Under the pieces are notes generated by a model. That model had not been told where the DNA came from. It made no database searches and was given only the letters and a program-made list of their open reading frames with translations. 64,000 bases of DNA, taken from positions 1,860,001 through 1,924,000 of the forward strand of contig JACKIM010000002.1 of assembly GCA_020638465.1 (NCBI GenBank). Direction: 5' to 3'. Origin of the DNA: Geminicoccaceae bacterium (GTDB lineage Bacteria; Pseudomonadota; Alphaproteobacteria; Geminicoccales; Geminicoccaceae). Below, piece by piece: positions 50,855 through 59,891 of this stretch; the first letter of the stretch is position 1; each line of letters starts with the position of its first letter. The translations under genes and the position numbers were made by a program.

Positions 50855-51556
50855 ATGCTCAAGAGTGAAGGCCGGGTGGTCATGGTCACCGGCGCCAGCC
50901 GCGGCATCGGCGCTGCCATCGCGCAAAGGCTGCACGATGCCGGCTACACCCTGAGCCTTGGCGCGCGCGATCCGGCCACCCTGCCGATCGGGGAGAGTGC
51001 GAGGGTCATGCACGGCCGGTTCGATGCCGTCGACAAGCCCAGCCACATGGCCTGGGTCGCGGCGACCGCGGAACGCTTCGGCCGTATCGATGCTCTCGTC
51101 AACAATGCCGGCATGGCGGGACGATTGAACATCGAGGAGGACGATGACGACCTCCTGGACGAGGTCTGGGCCGTCAATGTCAAGGCACCCCTGTCGATGA
51201 TCCGCCTTTGCCTTCCCCATCTGCGCGCATGCGGTTCGGGACGAATCGTCAATGTTGCCTCGCTTTCCGGCAAGCGCGTACGCAACGACAATGTCGCCTA
51301 CAGCATGAGCAAGTTCGCGGTGATGGCGCTCACCCACTCGGCCCGCCGCATCGCATGGGAAGACGGGGTGCGGGCCACCGCCCTGTGCCCGAGCTTCGTG
51401 GCAACCGACATGACCGCCGATGTCACCAAGGTCGGACGCGCGGAGATGATCGACGCGGCTGACCTCGCCGAACTCGCGGCGACGGTGATCGCCCTGCCCA
51501 ATACGGCCAGCATCGCCGAACTGCTGGTCAACTGCCGGCTCGAAGATACCCTCTGA
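50855..51556 (+). CDS. Short-chain dehydrogenase/reductase
   Basis: A 233-residue classical SDR. Cofactor motif TGASRGIG at residues 12-19, NNAG near 83, catalytic serine in NVASLSGK, and Tyr149 and Lys153 in YSMSK. It would oxidise or reduce a hydroxyl or carbonyl group with NAD(P). Divergent from the TRAP operon by 76 bases, so it may share regulation and act on a related compound. The ATG at 50855 has CGGGAG upstream. Substrate not readable. Confidence 0.85.
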   Translation: MLKSEGRVVMVTGASRGIGAAIAQRLHDAGYTLSLGARDPATLPIGESARVMHGRFDAVDKPSHMAWVAATAERFGRIDALVNNAGMAGRLNIEEDDDDLLDEVWAVNVKAPLSMIRLCLPHLRACGSGRIVNVASLSGKRVRNDNVAYSMSKFAVMALTHSARRIAWEDGVRATALCPSFVATDMTADVTKVGRAEMIDAADLAELAATVIALPNTASIAELLVNCRLEDTL

Positions 51557-51649
51557 CGAAAGTGGAACACGACCGGACCGCAACTTTCCCCGCTGGAACA
51601 CGGCCCGCATTTTCAGGATGATGCCGACCGGCGGACGTCGTGCTCGCCG

Positions 51650-52579
51650 TTACAATCCGAGCATCAGCTCGATGTTCTGCACCGCCGCACCGGATGCTCC
51701 CTTGCCCAGATTGTCGAGGCGGGCGACCAGGACGGCCTGTCCCTGGCGATCATTGCCGAAGACGAACAGTTCGAGGCGATTGCTGTCGTTGAGCGCCTCG
51801 GGCTCGACCGAGACGGGCGTTTGCGATGCGGCAACCACGCTGACATGGCGGCTGCCGGCATAGTGTCTTTCCAGCACCGCGCGCAGGTCGTCCATGACCG
51901 GCTCGCCGTTCAGCGACGACAGGTGCAGCGGGATGGAGACCAGCATGCCCTGGCGATAATTGGCAACCGAAGGCACGAAGATCGGGCGCCTCTCCAGCCC
52001 GCAATAGCGCTGGAGTTCGGGGAGGTGCTTGTGTTCCAGCGTCAGCCCGTAGAGCTGGAAAGCGGGCGCCTTCCCGGCCTCGAAATTCTCGATCATCTGC
52101 CGGCCGCCGCCGCTGTAGCCGCTCACGGCATTGATGGTCAGCGCGAAATCCCGGGGCACGATCCCGGCATCCACCAGCGGGCGGACCAGCGCTATCGCTC
52201 CAGTAGGATAACATCCCGGATTGGAAACCTTGTGCGCCGTGGCAATCGCTTCCGCCTGCCCCCCCGTCATTTCGGCAAAGCCGAAAACCCAGCCTTCGGA
52301 GACCCGGTGCGCGGTCGAGGCATCGAGAACCTTCGGCCCGTTCCCGCCCAGTTCGTCGACAAGGGCCACCGTCTCGCGGGCCGCATCGTCGGGCAGGCAC
52401 AGCACCACCAGGTCGACATCGGCCAGCAACGCCTTCTTCGCCTCCGCATCCTTGCGCCGGTCATGCTCGATCGAGCGCAGCTCGATGCCTTCCATGCCGG
52501 TCAGGCGCTCGCGGATGCCAAGCCCCGTCGTACCGGCCTCGCCGTCGATGAAGATACTCTTCGGGGGTCTGCTGTTCAT
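51650..52579 (-). CDS. argC: N-acetyl-gamma-glutamyl-phosphate reductase, type 2
   Basis: A 309-residue enzyme of arginine synthesis that reduces N-acetylglutamyl phosphate to the semialdehyde. It is the short ArgC form: IFIDGEAGTTGLGIRERL at the start, the catalytic cysteine in SNPGCYPTGAIALV and SGYSGGGRQMIENFEAG, all typical of alphaproteobacterial ArgC. It lies alone, divergent from the YrhK-type gene; no other arg gene is in the window. The ATG at 52579 begins the conserved N-terminus. Confidence 0.95.
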   Translation of the reverse strand: MNSRPPKSIFIDGEAGTTGLGIRERLTGMEGIELRSIEHDRRKDAEAKKALLADVDLVVLCLPDDAARETVALVDELGGNGPKVLDASTAHRVSEGWVFGFAEMTGGQAEAIATAHKVSNPGCYPTGAIALVRPLVDAGIVPRDFALTINAVSGYSGGGRQMIENFEAGKAPAFQLYGLTLEHKHLPELQRYCGLERRPIFVPSVANYRQGMLVSIPLHLSSLNGEPVMDDLRAVLERHYAGSRHVSVVAASQTPVSVEPEALNDSNRLELFVFGNDRQGQAVLVARLDNLGKGASGAAVQNIELMLGL

Positions 52580-52757
52580 GGGCTGGCTCGATGAAAAATT
52601 GGAAAGATCGGTGCCCGAAGACCTCTACCAGCCTGCCAATGACGCCACAATCGCCAATCCGCCGACGGCCCGTCGACTTGTCAGGCCCGGGACGCTTCCT
52701 CTATCCAGACCGGGAGGTCCCGGGGCCAGATGGTTTGTCGGGCCTCCATGCCGTTCA

Positions 52758-52773
52758 TTTGCAAGTTTGCAAG
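52758..52773. repeat. Tandem 8-base repeat with twin TTGCAA palindromes
   Basis: TTTGCAAG is repeated head to tail (52758-52765 and 52766-52773), giving two TTGCAA palindromes eight bases apart, 21 bases before the YrhK-type gene start. A second palindrome, CCGGGA-GG-TCCCGG, lies at 52710-52723. They may be operator sites in the argC/YrhK divergent region. No regulator is assigned. Confidence 0.45.
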
Positions 52774-52794
52774 CGGAAATGAAGCAGGATCGCC

Positions 52795-53520
52795 ATGCCC
52801 CACATGTTCACCGACCGCGATCGCATGTTCGATCTGCTGGACAGCAATCCCGACCTGCGCGACCAGTTCCGCTGGGAGACGATCAACGCCATCCTCTACA
52901 AGGTCGGCGGATTGATGTTCATCGCCGGCAGCATCATGTTCTTTCCCGCCCTGGAGAAATACGCCGATCTGGGTGCATGGATCTTCTTCGCCGGCTCGCT
53001 GCTCTACCTGCTGGTGACCGGCCACGATCTCGTCGAAGTCATCACCTACAGGCATCGGCTCGACCGTCCACCGAAGATCTGGCGCCAGCTGGAAGCGATA
53101 GCGGCGGTCACCTACTTCACGGGAACCATCCTGTTCGCCATCGGCAGCGTGTTCTTCCTCTCATGGGTGTCCCTGTTCCGCCCCGGTGCATGGTGCTTTG
53201 TCATCGGCAGCCTGCTTTTCGTTGTCGGAGCAATCGTCAACGTCCTGCAGATCGTCACCGCGAAGGACATGACGACCTTGCAGCTGATGAACCTGACCGC
53301 GCTTGCCTTCGTCGCCGGATCGGTCCTGTTCACGGTCGCCTCGGTCCCCTACCTCTGGCAGTTTGCCAGCCATCAGGACGAACGCATGGTCGGGACCTTC
53401 CTCGCTTCCCAGTATGTCGCGGGAAGCGTCCTTTTCTGGCTCGGCGGCATTTTCAACTACTGGCGGGCCTGGCGGGCGATGAAACGGGCAACACGTCGCC
53501 TGCCCGGACCAGCGACGTGA
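52795..53520 (+). CDS. YrhK-domain membrane protein
   Basis: A 241-residue membrane protein with about six helices. Two YrhK-like blocks are recognised by the repeating pattern of a hydrophobic helix ending in aromatic residues, a short loop and a second helix: LMFIAGSIMFFPALEKYADLGAWIFFAGSLLYLLV (residues 40-74) and ILFAIGSVFFLSWVSLFRPGAWCFVIGSLLFVVGAIVN. A third similar helix pair ends at LFWLGGIFNYWRAWRAMKR. The role is unknown. The ATG at 52795 follows AGCAGGAT. Divergent from argC across 215 bases. Confidence 0.75.
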   Translation: MPHMFTDRDRMFDLLDSNPDLRDQFRWETINAILYKVGGLMFIAGSIMFFPALEKYADLGAWIFFAGSLLYLLVTGHDLVEVITYRHRLDRPPKIWRQLEAIAAVTYFTGTILFAIGSVFFLSWVSLFRPGAWCFVIGSLLFVVGAIVNVLQIVTAKDMTTLQLMNLTALAFVAGSVLFTVASVPYLWQFASHQDERMVGTFLASQYVAGSVLFWLGGIFNYWRAWRAMKRATRRLPGPAT

Positions 53521-53540
53521 AACACGCCCCAAAACCTGGC

Positions 53541-53580
53541 GATTTTCCCGTTCTTCCACCGGCAAAGTCGATGGAAAATC
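53541..53580. promoter_or_regulatory. Inverted repeat between the YrhK-type gene and hyuA
   Basis: GATTTTCC (53541-53548) and GGAAAATC (53573-53580) are a perfect eight-base inverted repeat with 24-base spacing. It starts 20 bases after the YrhK-type stop and lies about 90-130 bases before hyuA. A hairpin terminator or a regulator site are both possible; the AT-rich arms and long spacing slightly favour a site. Confidence 0.35.
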
Positions 53581-53669
53581 CCACAGAACACGAAAAACGA
53601 CTTAATCAGACCTTGACCATGCGCCAGACACCGTGAAATCGTTCCAGTGTAATTGTGGGGAGGAACGGT

Positions 53670-55724
53670 TTGGCGAACTGGCGAATTGGTGTCGATTCAG
53701 GAGGCACGTTCACGGACGTCTGCCTGTTCGATGAAGATACCGGAGGGCTGAACGTCTGGAAGGTGCCGAGCACGCCCCAGGACCCGTCACAGGCCATTGC
53801 CGGCGGTGTCGAGCAGGGGCTCGAAGCTTTCGGCGGTGGCGACGTCCGCTACTTCGGCCACGGCACGACGGTGGCGACCAATGCCCTCATCATGGGGCGA
53901 ACCGCCAGTACGGGATTGATCACCACGGACGGTTTTCGCGATCTGCTGGAAATCGCCCGCCAGAAACGTCCTTCGCTCTATGACCTTCAATGCGACAAGC
54001 CAGTGCCGCTGGTGCGCCGTTCGCTGCGCCTTGAAGTGCCGGAACGCCTGCGGCACGACGGTCGGGTCGAGACACCACTGGACGAGGAGGCCGTGCGGCG
54101 GGCGGCGCGAACGCTGAAGCAGGCCGGTGTCGAGGCCGTGGCCATCGCCTTCCTCTATTCCTTCGTCGATCCGGACCATGAGCGCCGGGCCCGGGCCATC
54201 GTCGAGGAGGTGTTCCCGGAGGCCTTCGTGTCGGCCAGCCACGAGATCGCTCCGGAATTCCGCGAATACGAGCGGCTTTCGACGGTCACGGTGAACGCCT
54301 CGCTGGGTCCGGTGATGAGCCTCTATATCCGTCGCCTCCAGCAGCGCGTCGAAGGGCTCGGCATCGAGAGTCCGCCGCACATCACCCAGAGCAATGGCGG
54401 CATCATCACCTTCGAGACCGCTGCCCTGGCGCCGGTCAAGACGGTATTGTCGGGGCCGGCCACCGGCGTCGTCGGCGCCATCGAGATCGGCCGCCTGTCC
54501 GGTTTCAACGACCTGATCACTTTCGACATGGGCGGAACATCAACGGATGTGGCGCTGATCGACCGTGGCCGCCCGAAGCTCTCCGGCGAAATGGTGGTCC
54601 ACGGCCATCCGCTCAAGACGCCGATGCTCGACATCAACACGGTCGGCGCCGGCGGCGGGTCGATCGCCTACATCGACACCGGCGGATTGCTCAAGGTCGG
54701 ACCGCGCAGCGCCGGGGCCGATCCGGGGCCGGTCTGTTACGGCCGCGGCAACGACGAACCCGCCGTCACCGATGCCAATGTCGCACTGGGTGTCCTCAAT
54801 CCGACGCACCTGCTCGGCGGGCGCATGGAGATCGACCGGGGCCTCGCCGTCGATGCGATCGCGAAGCTTGGCGACCGGCTGGGCCTCGGGGCCATGGAGA
54901 CAGCACAGGGCATCATCTCGATCGTCACAGCCAACATGGCCAAGGCCATCCGGGTCATCTCCGTCCAGCGCGGCTACGACCCGCGCGACTTCACGCTGAT
55001 GGCCTTCGGCGGCGCCGGCCCCATCCACGCATCGCGGCTCGCGCGCGAACTCGAACTGCCGCGCATCATCGTGCCGCCCCATCCCGGTATCCTGTGCGCC
55101 ATCGGCCTGCTGCTCACCGATCTGCAGACCAACTACGCCCGCACCCGGCTGGCTCCACTCGAAGCCTCGTCGCTTCCGCTCATCGAGGAGATCTTCGCCG
55201 ATCTGTCCGCGCAAGCGCATGAATGGCTGGAACACGAGGGCATGGCCGAGGATGCGCGCAAGCTGCGACTGTCGGTCGACATGCGCTATGCCGGGCAGAA
55301 CTACGAGCTGGACGTGCCCTTCCCGCAAGGTCCCGTCAGCGAGGAAACGCTCGATATCCTCAAGCAGGGCTTCGAGGCGGCGCATGAGCGCCTCTATGGC
55401 TACATCGCACCCGAGGAGCCCGTCCAGCTCGTCACCTTCCGCATCGAGGCCACCGGCATCGTCGAGAAGGCGCAGATCCGGCGGCACGAAAGGACGGCAA
55501 CGCCCCTGCTCGACGCCCGCATCGGCCAGCGCGGTGTCTGGATGCCCGAAACGCGTGGCGAGGTCGAGTGTCCGCTCTACGACCGCACGAAGCTCGGTCC
55601 CGGCCATGTCATCGACGGACCGGCCATCGTCGAGCAGATGGACTCGACCACGCTGCTGCTGCCCGGCCAGCGGGCTGTCGTCGATCCCTACCTCAATCTC
55701 GTCATCGAGGAGGTTCCGGCATGA
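53670..55724 (+). CDS. hyuA: Hydantoinase/oxoprolinase subunit A
   Basis: A 684-residue ATP-dependent amidohydrolase subunit with an actin-like ATPase fold. ATP motifs: RIGVDSGGTFTDVCLFDE at the start and FDMGGTSTDVALIDRG near residue 290; VAFGGAGPIHA-type segment seen as MAFGGAGPIHASRLA. The pair HyuAB opens hydantoins, 5-oxoproline or related lactams using ATP; carboxylases of acetone or acetophenone are distant relatives. The TTG at 53670 is preferred because GGGGAGGA lies 5 bases upstream, while the GTG at 53655 is part of that ribosome-binding site region. hyuB overlaps the stop by 4 bases. Confidence 0.9.
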   Translation: MANWRIGVDSGGTFTDVCLFDEDTGGLNVWKVPSTPQDPSQAIAGGVEQGLEAFGGGDVRYFGHGTTVATNALIMGRTASTGLITTDGFRDLLEIARQKRPSLYDLQCDKPVPLVRRSLRLEVPERLRHDGRVETPLDEEAVRRAARTLKQAGVEAVAIAFLYSFVDPDHERRARAIVEEVFPEAFVSASHEIAPEFREYERLSTVTVNASLGPVMSLYIRRLQQRVEGLGIESPPHITQSNGGIITFETAALAPVKTVLSGPATGVVGAIEIGRLSGFNDLITFDMGGTSTDVALIDRGRPKLSGEMVVHGHPLKTPMLDINTVGAGGGSIAYIDTGGLLKVGPRSAGADPGPVCYGRGNDEPAVTDANVALGVLNPTHLLGGRMEIDRGLAVDAIAKLGDRLGLGAMETAQGIISIVTANMAKAIRVISVQRGYDPRDFTLMAFGGAGPIHASRLARELELPRIIVPPHPGILCAIGLLLTDLQTNYARTRLAPLEASSLPLIEEIFADLSAQAHEWLEHEGMAEDARKLRLSVDMRYAGQNYELDVPFPQGPVSEETLDILKQGFEAAHERLYGYIAPEEPVQLVTFRIEATGIVEKAQIRRHERTATPLLDARIGQRGVWMPETRGEVECPLYDRTKLGPGHVIDGPAIVEQMDSTTLLLPGQRAVVDPYLNLVIEEVPA

Positions 55725-57361
55725 GCAGGACCGTCGATCCCATCACCGTCGAGGTCATCGGCAATGCCGTATCCTCCATCGTCGAGGAGATGGGGGAAAC
55801 CCTGATACGCGCGTCGTACTCGACCAACATCAAGGAGCGACGCGACTGCTCCACCGCGCTCTTCGACGCGAAGGGACGCACGCTGGCGCAGGCCGAGCAC
55901 ATCCCCATCCACCTGGGTTCGTTCATCGGCGTCATCGACGCCATCCTCGAACGCACCGACCTCTCGACGGTGGAGGACGGCGACACCTTCGTCGGCAACG
56001 ATGCCTATACCGGCGGCGGCACGCATCTCCCGGACATCGTCCTGGCGTCGCCTGTCTTCGTCGATGGCGAGATCGCGGCCTGGGCGGTCAACCTCGCGCA
56101 TCATGCCGACTTCGTCGACCGCGCGCATGCGCACATCTTCCAGGAGGGTCTGCGCATCCCGCCGGTACGACTGTATCGCAAGGGCAAGCTGGTCGACGAC
56201 ATCATGTCGATGATCCTGCTCAACTGTCAGGTTCCGCGCGAAAGGCTGAACGATCTGCGCGCACAGATGGCCGCGAACCGTCTCGGCATCGAGCGCTTTC
56301 GCGCCCTTTGCGGCAAGTTCGGCAGGGAACTGGTGGCGGCGGCGGGCGAGGAACTGCTGGATTATGCCGAACGGCGCATGCGTGCAGGCATCGCCACCAT
56401 TCCCGATGGGACCTATCACTTCGAGGACAGGTTCGACACCCATGATGTCGAGAACGAGCTTACGCTGAAGCTCACGCTCACCGTCAGGGGAAGCGATATC
56501 CATCTGGACTTTCGCGACAACCCCCCGCAGGTGCGCGCAGGGGTGAACATGGTGCGCACCGCACTGCTGGCCACCGTCTACTATGCCGTCAAGACGGTCG
56601 TCGATCCGGATATCCTGCCCAATGCCGGACTTTACCGGCCGATCCATGTCGAGGGCACGCCCGGCACCATCGTCCACGCCGCCGAACCCGCCGCCGTCGA
56701 CGGGCGCATGCAGGCATCGGCACGCATCGTCGACCTTGTCCATGGCTGCCTCGCGCAGGCGGTGCCCGAGCGGGTCATCGCCGCCTGCAACGGCGCATGC
56801 ATCGGCGCCTTCTTCTCTGGCATCAACCCGAAGACCGGCAGCTACTACGTCTACCTTGAGACCATCGGAGGCGGCTTCGGCGCACGGGCGACCAAGGACG
56901 GGCTGGATGGCGTGCACGTGCACACGACCAATACCAGCAATCTGCCCGTGGAAGGGCTGGAACCCGAATATCCGCTCATGGTCGAGCGCTACGAGCTGGT
57001 GGACGACTCCGGTGGCGTCGGACGATGGCGCGGCGGCATGGGCATGCGGCGCAAGGTCCGGATCGAACATGACGACTGCACGGTCGCCGTTCACCATTCG
57101 CGCGGCCTGTCCTCGCCCTGGGGCCTCGACGGCGGCGGCGAAGGCGGGCGTTTCTCGGTACGCACGGCCGGCAGGGGCGGCCCGCTGGTCAGGGGCGACG
57201 GCATCTTCCAACATGGCGCCACGGTGGAAGTGGTGACCCCCGGTTCGGGCGGCTACGGCAATCCGGAGCTGCGCGATCCGGAGCTCGTCCGGCGCGATCT
57301 GGCCGACGGCAAGATCTCGGCGAAAACCGCACAGGATGTCTATGGAATGACGGGAGGCTGA
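55721..57361 (+). CDS. hyuB: Hydantoinase/oxoprolinase subunit B
   Basis: A 546-residue subunit forming the second half of the HyuAB enzyme. Landmarks are DPITVEVIGNAVSSIVEEMGETLIRASYSTNIKERRDCSTALFDAKG near the start, HIPIHLGS, the metal-like FVGNDAYTGGGTHLPDI and NLAHHADF, and the C-terminal GRWRGGMGMRRKV followed by PGSGGYGNP. All are typical of hydantoinase B. The ATG shares ATGA with the hyuA stop. The binding-protein gene begins two bases after its stop codon, so all are one operon. Confidence 0.92.
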   Translation: MSRTVDPITVEVIGNAVSSIVEEMGETLIRASYSTNIKERRDCSTALFDAKGRTLAQAEHIPIHLGSFIGVIDAILERTDLSTVEDGDTFVGNDAYTGGGTHLPDIVLASPVFVDGEIAAWAVNLAHHADFVDRAHAHIFQEGLRIPPVRLYRKGKLVDDIMSMILLNCQVPRERLNDLRAQMAANRLGIERFRALCGKFGRELVAAAGEELLDYAERRMRAGIATIPDGTYHFEDRFDTHDVENELTLKLTLTVRGSDIHLDFRDNPPQVRAGVNMVRTALLATVYYAVKTVVDPDILPNAGLYRPIHVEGTPGTIVHAAEPAAVDGRMQASARIVDLVHGCLAQAVPERVIAACNGACIGAFFSGINPKTGSYYVYLETIGGGFGARATKDGLDGVHVHTTNTSNLPVEGLEPEYPLMVERYELVDDSGGVGRWRGGMGMRRKVRIEHDDCTVAVHHSRGLSSPWGLDGGGEGGRFSVRTAGRGGPLVRGDGIFQHGATVEVVTPGSGGYGNPELRDPELVRRDLADGKISAKTAQDVYGMTGG

Positions 57362-57362
57362 C

Positions 57363-58928
57363 ATGAAGAAGTTCGACAGGCGTCTACCGATCGAGCGCCG
57401 CACCCTGCTCAAGGGCGGTGTCGTGCTGGGTGCGGGACTGGTAACCGGGCCGATGCTTTCCGGGCATGCCATGGCCGGCGAGCCCGGCCTTCTGCGTTTC
57501 GGCCTTTCCTCCTATCCCCCCTCGCTCGATCCCTGGGCCAATGCCGGCACCGCGGCAGCGACCGTAAAGCTACAGATCCACCGTGGTCTGCTCAGCTATG
57601 ACGACAAGGCCGATCTCCGGCCGGAACTGGCCGAAAGCTGGGAAGCCGAGAACGGCAGCACCTATGTGTTCAAGCTGCGCCAGAACGCCACGTTCCACGA
57701 CGGAACGCCGGTGACCTCGGCCGACGTCAAGGCCAGCTACGAAGCGATCATGGCCGAGGATTCGACCGCCTATCTGCGCAGCGCCTTCGGGATCATCGAC
57801 TCCATCGAGACACCCGACGATCACACCGTCCGCATCCATCTCGGGCAGGATTCCGCACCCTTCATCTATCTTACCGCCAGCTTCATGGCGCATGTGATCC
57901 CCGCCGGCAGCATCGGCGGCGACCGCGAGGACGTGATCGGTTGCGGCCCCTACCGGATCGCTTCGGTCGAACGCGGCACCCGCATCGACATGGAAGCCTA
58001 TGACGGTTTCTACAAGGACGGGCTGCCGAAGTCGCAGAAGCTCAGCTTCATCGCCTACAAGGACGAGAACCTGCGCGTCGCGGCCCTTGAGGCGGGTGAC
58101 GTGGACATCATCGAGTACGTGCCCTGGCAGTCGATGGACTTCATCGCCCAGAACGACAACCTGGTGCTCGACAACACCGATGGTCCATTCATGTACCTGG
58201 TGTTCAACACGACGGAAGGGCCGCTCGCCGATCCGCGCGTGCGCGATGCCATCGGCTACGCCATCAAGCGCGAGGATGTCATGGCAGCGGCCTTCTTCGG
58301 GCGGGGCAATCCGCTCAACGGCATGCCCATTCCGGCAAGCTCGCCCTTCTTCAACGAAGAATATGCCAACCACTGGTCCTACGATCCCGAAAGGGCCAAG
58401 CAATTGCTGGCCGAAGCGGGTTATGCCGACGGTTTCGACTGCACTTTCCTGTCGACGGCGCAATATGGCATGCACAAGGACACGGCAGAGGTCTGCCAGC
58501 AGCACCTGGCCGCCGTCGGCATCCGGGCGAAGCTGAACCTGCCGGACTGGGCCACGCGCGTGGATCTTGGCAATCAGGGGCAATATGACATTGCGGTCAT
58601 GGGGACGGCCGGGGATTTCAACGATCCGGACGCACTCGCCAACTTTGTCGACGGTCGCCGCGGACCGTCCTTCGTCCGCAGCCACAATTTCAACGACGAC
58701 AAGATCAACGAACTGATCGATGCCGGCCAGAGGGAGCTCGACGAGGGCAAGCGCAAGGAGATCTACGACCAGTGGCAGGCGCGCTGCGTTGAACTTGTGC
58801 CCATCGTCGGCATCAACTGGCGGGCCCAGGGGTACGCCTTCCAGAAGAATGTTCAGGGTTTCACCAATATTCCCGGATTCCTGACGTTCTATTCCGGGGC
58901 GATCATCGAAACCGCCGAAAACACGTAG
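57363..58928 (+). CDS. Family 5 ABC solute-binding protein (Dpp/Opp type)
   Basis: A 521-residue periplasmic binding protein. A twin-arginine-like signal (ERRTLLKGGVVLGAGLV, cleavage after HAMA) leads to the family start LRFGLSSYPPSLDPWAN, then LAESWEAENGSTYVFKLRQNATFHDGTPVTSADVKAS (the SBP_bac_5 signature) and GCGPYRIASVERG. It would present peptides or peptide-like compounds to the downstream permeases. Given hyuAB just before it, the ligand may be a cyclic amide or pyroglutamyl compound; this is inference. Confidence 0.92.
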   Translation: MKKFDRRLPIERRTLLKGGVVLGAGLVTGPMLSGHAMAGEPGLLRFGLSSYPPSLDPWANAGTAAATVKLQIHRGLLSYDDKADLRPELAESWEAENGSTYVFKLRQNATFHDGTPVTSADVKASYEAIMAEDSTAYLRSAFGIIDSIETPDDHTVRIHLGQDSAPFIYLTASFMAHVIPAGSIGGDREDVIGCGPYRIASVERGTRIDMEAYDGFYKDGLPKSQKLSFIAYKDENLRVAALEAGDVDIIEYVPWQSMDFIAQNDNLVLDNTDGPFMYLVFNTTEGPLADPRVRDAIGYAIKREDVMAAAFFGRGNPLNGMPIPASSPFFNEEYANHWSYDPERAKQLLAEAGYADGFDCTFLSTAQYGMHKDTAEVCQQHLAAVGIRAKLNLPDWATRVDLGNQGQYDIAVMGTAGDFNDPDALANFVDGRRGPSFVRSHNFNDDKINELIDAGQRELDEGKRKEIYDQWQARCVELVPIVGINWRAQGYAFQKNVQGFTNIPGFLTFYSGAIIETAENT

Positions 58929-58933
58929 TCCTC

Positions 58934-59887
58934 ATGTGGGGATATGCCCTCAAACGTACCTTGGTCGCCCTCATCCTGGTCTGGGTGGTGGCGACCATCG
59001 TGTTCTCGGTTCTCCACCTGATACCCGGCGATCCGGCTGTGCTTCTGTCTTCGAGCGGTGGCGTGCTGCCGCCGCCGGAGGCCGTCGAGGCGCTGCGCGA
59101 GAAGATGGGGCTCAACCGGCCGATTCTCGAACAGTATGGCAGCTATCTCGCCGGCTTGCTGCATGGCGATCTGGGGCGGTCCTTCACCGACGGTTATCCC
59201 ATTGTCGAGGAAATCGCCACACGGTTGCCCCGTACCATCGAACTGATTCTCGCAGCGACACTCCTCGCCCTGCTGATCGGTATGCCGCTGGGCACCCTTG
59301 CCGCCACGCATCGGGGAAGCTGGACCGACCGGCTGCTGTCGTGGATGGCCGGACTTCAGCTCTCCATGCCGGTCTTTGTCATCGGCACCCTTCTCATCCT
59401 GCTGTTCGCCCAGACACTGAGATGGGTACCCGCGGGCGGTTATACCCCGTTCGGCGAAGACCCCGTCCGTCATCTTATCCATCTGTCCATGCCGGCTTTC
59501 ACCATTGCGGTAGGTCTGTCAGCCGTCATCTTCCGCATGGTGCGGACTACCGTCATCGAGACGCTGGAGCGCGACTGGGTGCGCACGGCCCGCGCCAAGG
59601 GTCTGCCGCGCAAGGAGGTGCTCCGGCGCCATGTGGTGCGCAACGCGCTGGGACCGGTGGTCACCGTCGTCGGTCTCCATGTGGGGACACTCCTCGGCGG
59701 TACGGTTCTCGTGGAATACGTCTTCAACTGGCCCGGCCTGTCGGGCTTCCTGGTAAATGCCGTGGAACTCCGGGACTATCCCGCAGTGCAGAGCATCGTG
59801 CTGGTGATTTCATTCCTGTTCATCATGATTAATCTAGTTGTCGATCTTCTCTATTCGGTCCTCGATCCGCGTATCCGGCGGACCTGA
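58934..59887 (+). CDS. ABC transporter permease, DppB type
   Basis: A 317-residue permease. The family N-terminus is WGYALKRTLVALILVWVVATIVFSVLHLIPGDPAVLL, with the long first periplasmic segment shortened as in DppB. Coupling loop: RTARAKGLPRKEVLRRHVVRNALGPVVT, followed by GTLLGGTVLVEYVFNWPGL. About six helices. The ATG at 58934 starts 5 bases after the binding-protein stop, and the fused permease-ATPase gene follows 4 bases after its own stop. Confidence 0.92.
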   Translation: MWGYALKRTLVALILVWVVATIVFSVLHLIPGDPAVLLSSSGGVLPPPEAVEALREKMGLNRPILEQYGSYLAGLLHGDLGRSFTDGYPIVEEIATRLPRTIELILAATLLALLIGMPLGTLAATHRGSWTDRLLSWMAGLQLSMPVFVIGTLLILLFAQTLRWVPAGGYTPFGEDPVRHLIHLSMPAFTIAVGLSAVIFRMVRTTVIETLERDWVRTARAKGLPRKEVLRRHVVRNALGPVVTVVGLHVGTLLGGTVLVEYVFNWPGLSGFLVNAVELRDYPAVQSIVLVISFLFIMINLVVDLLYSVLDPRIRRT

Positions 59888-59891
59888 GGCC

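Noticed and set aside
52578..52794. Small plus-strand gene starting at 52578 between argC and the YrhK-type gene
   Set aside because: It overlaps the argC start, lacks a ribosome-binding site, and its translation runs on past the YrhK-type start in another frame without any family likeness.
55688..57472. A 594-codon minus-strand frame opposite hyuB
   Set aside because: hyuB on the plus strand has all family landmarks and coupled start and stop; the minus frame shows no domain.
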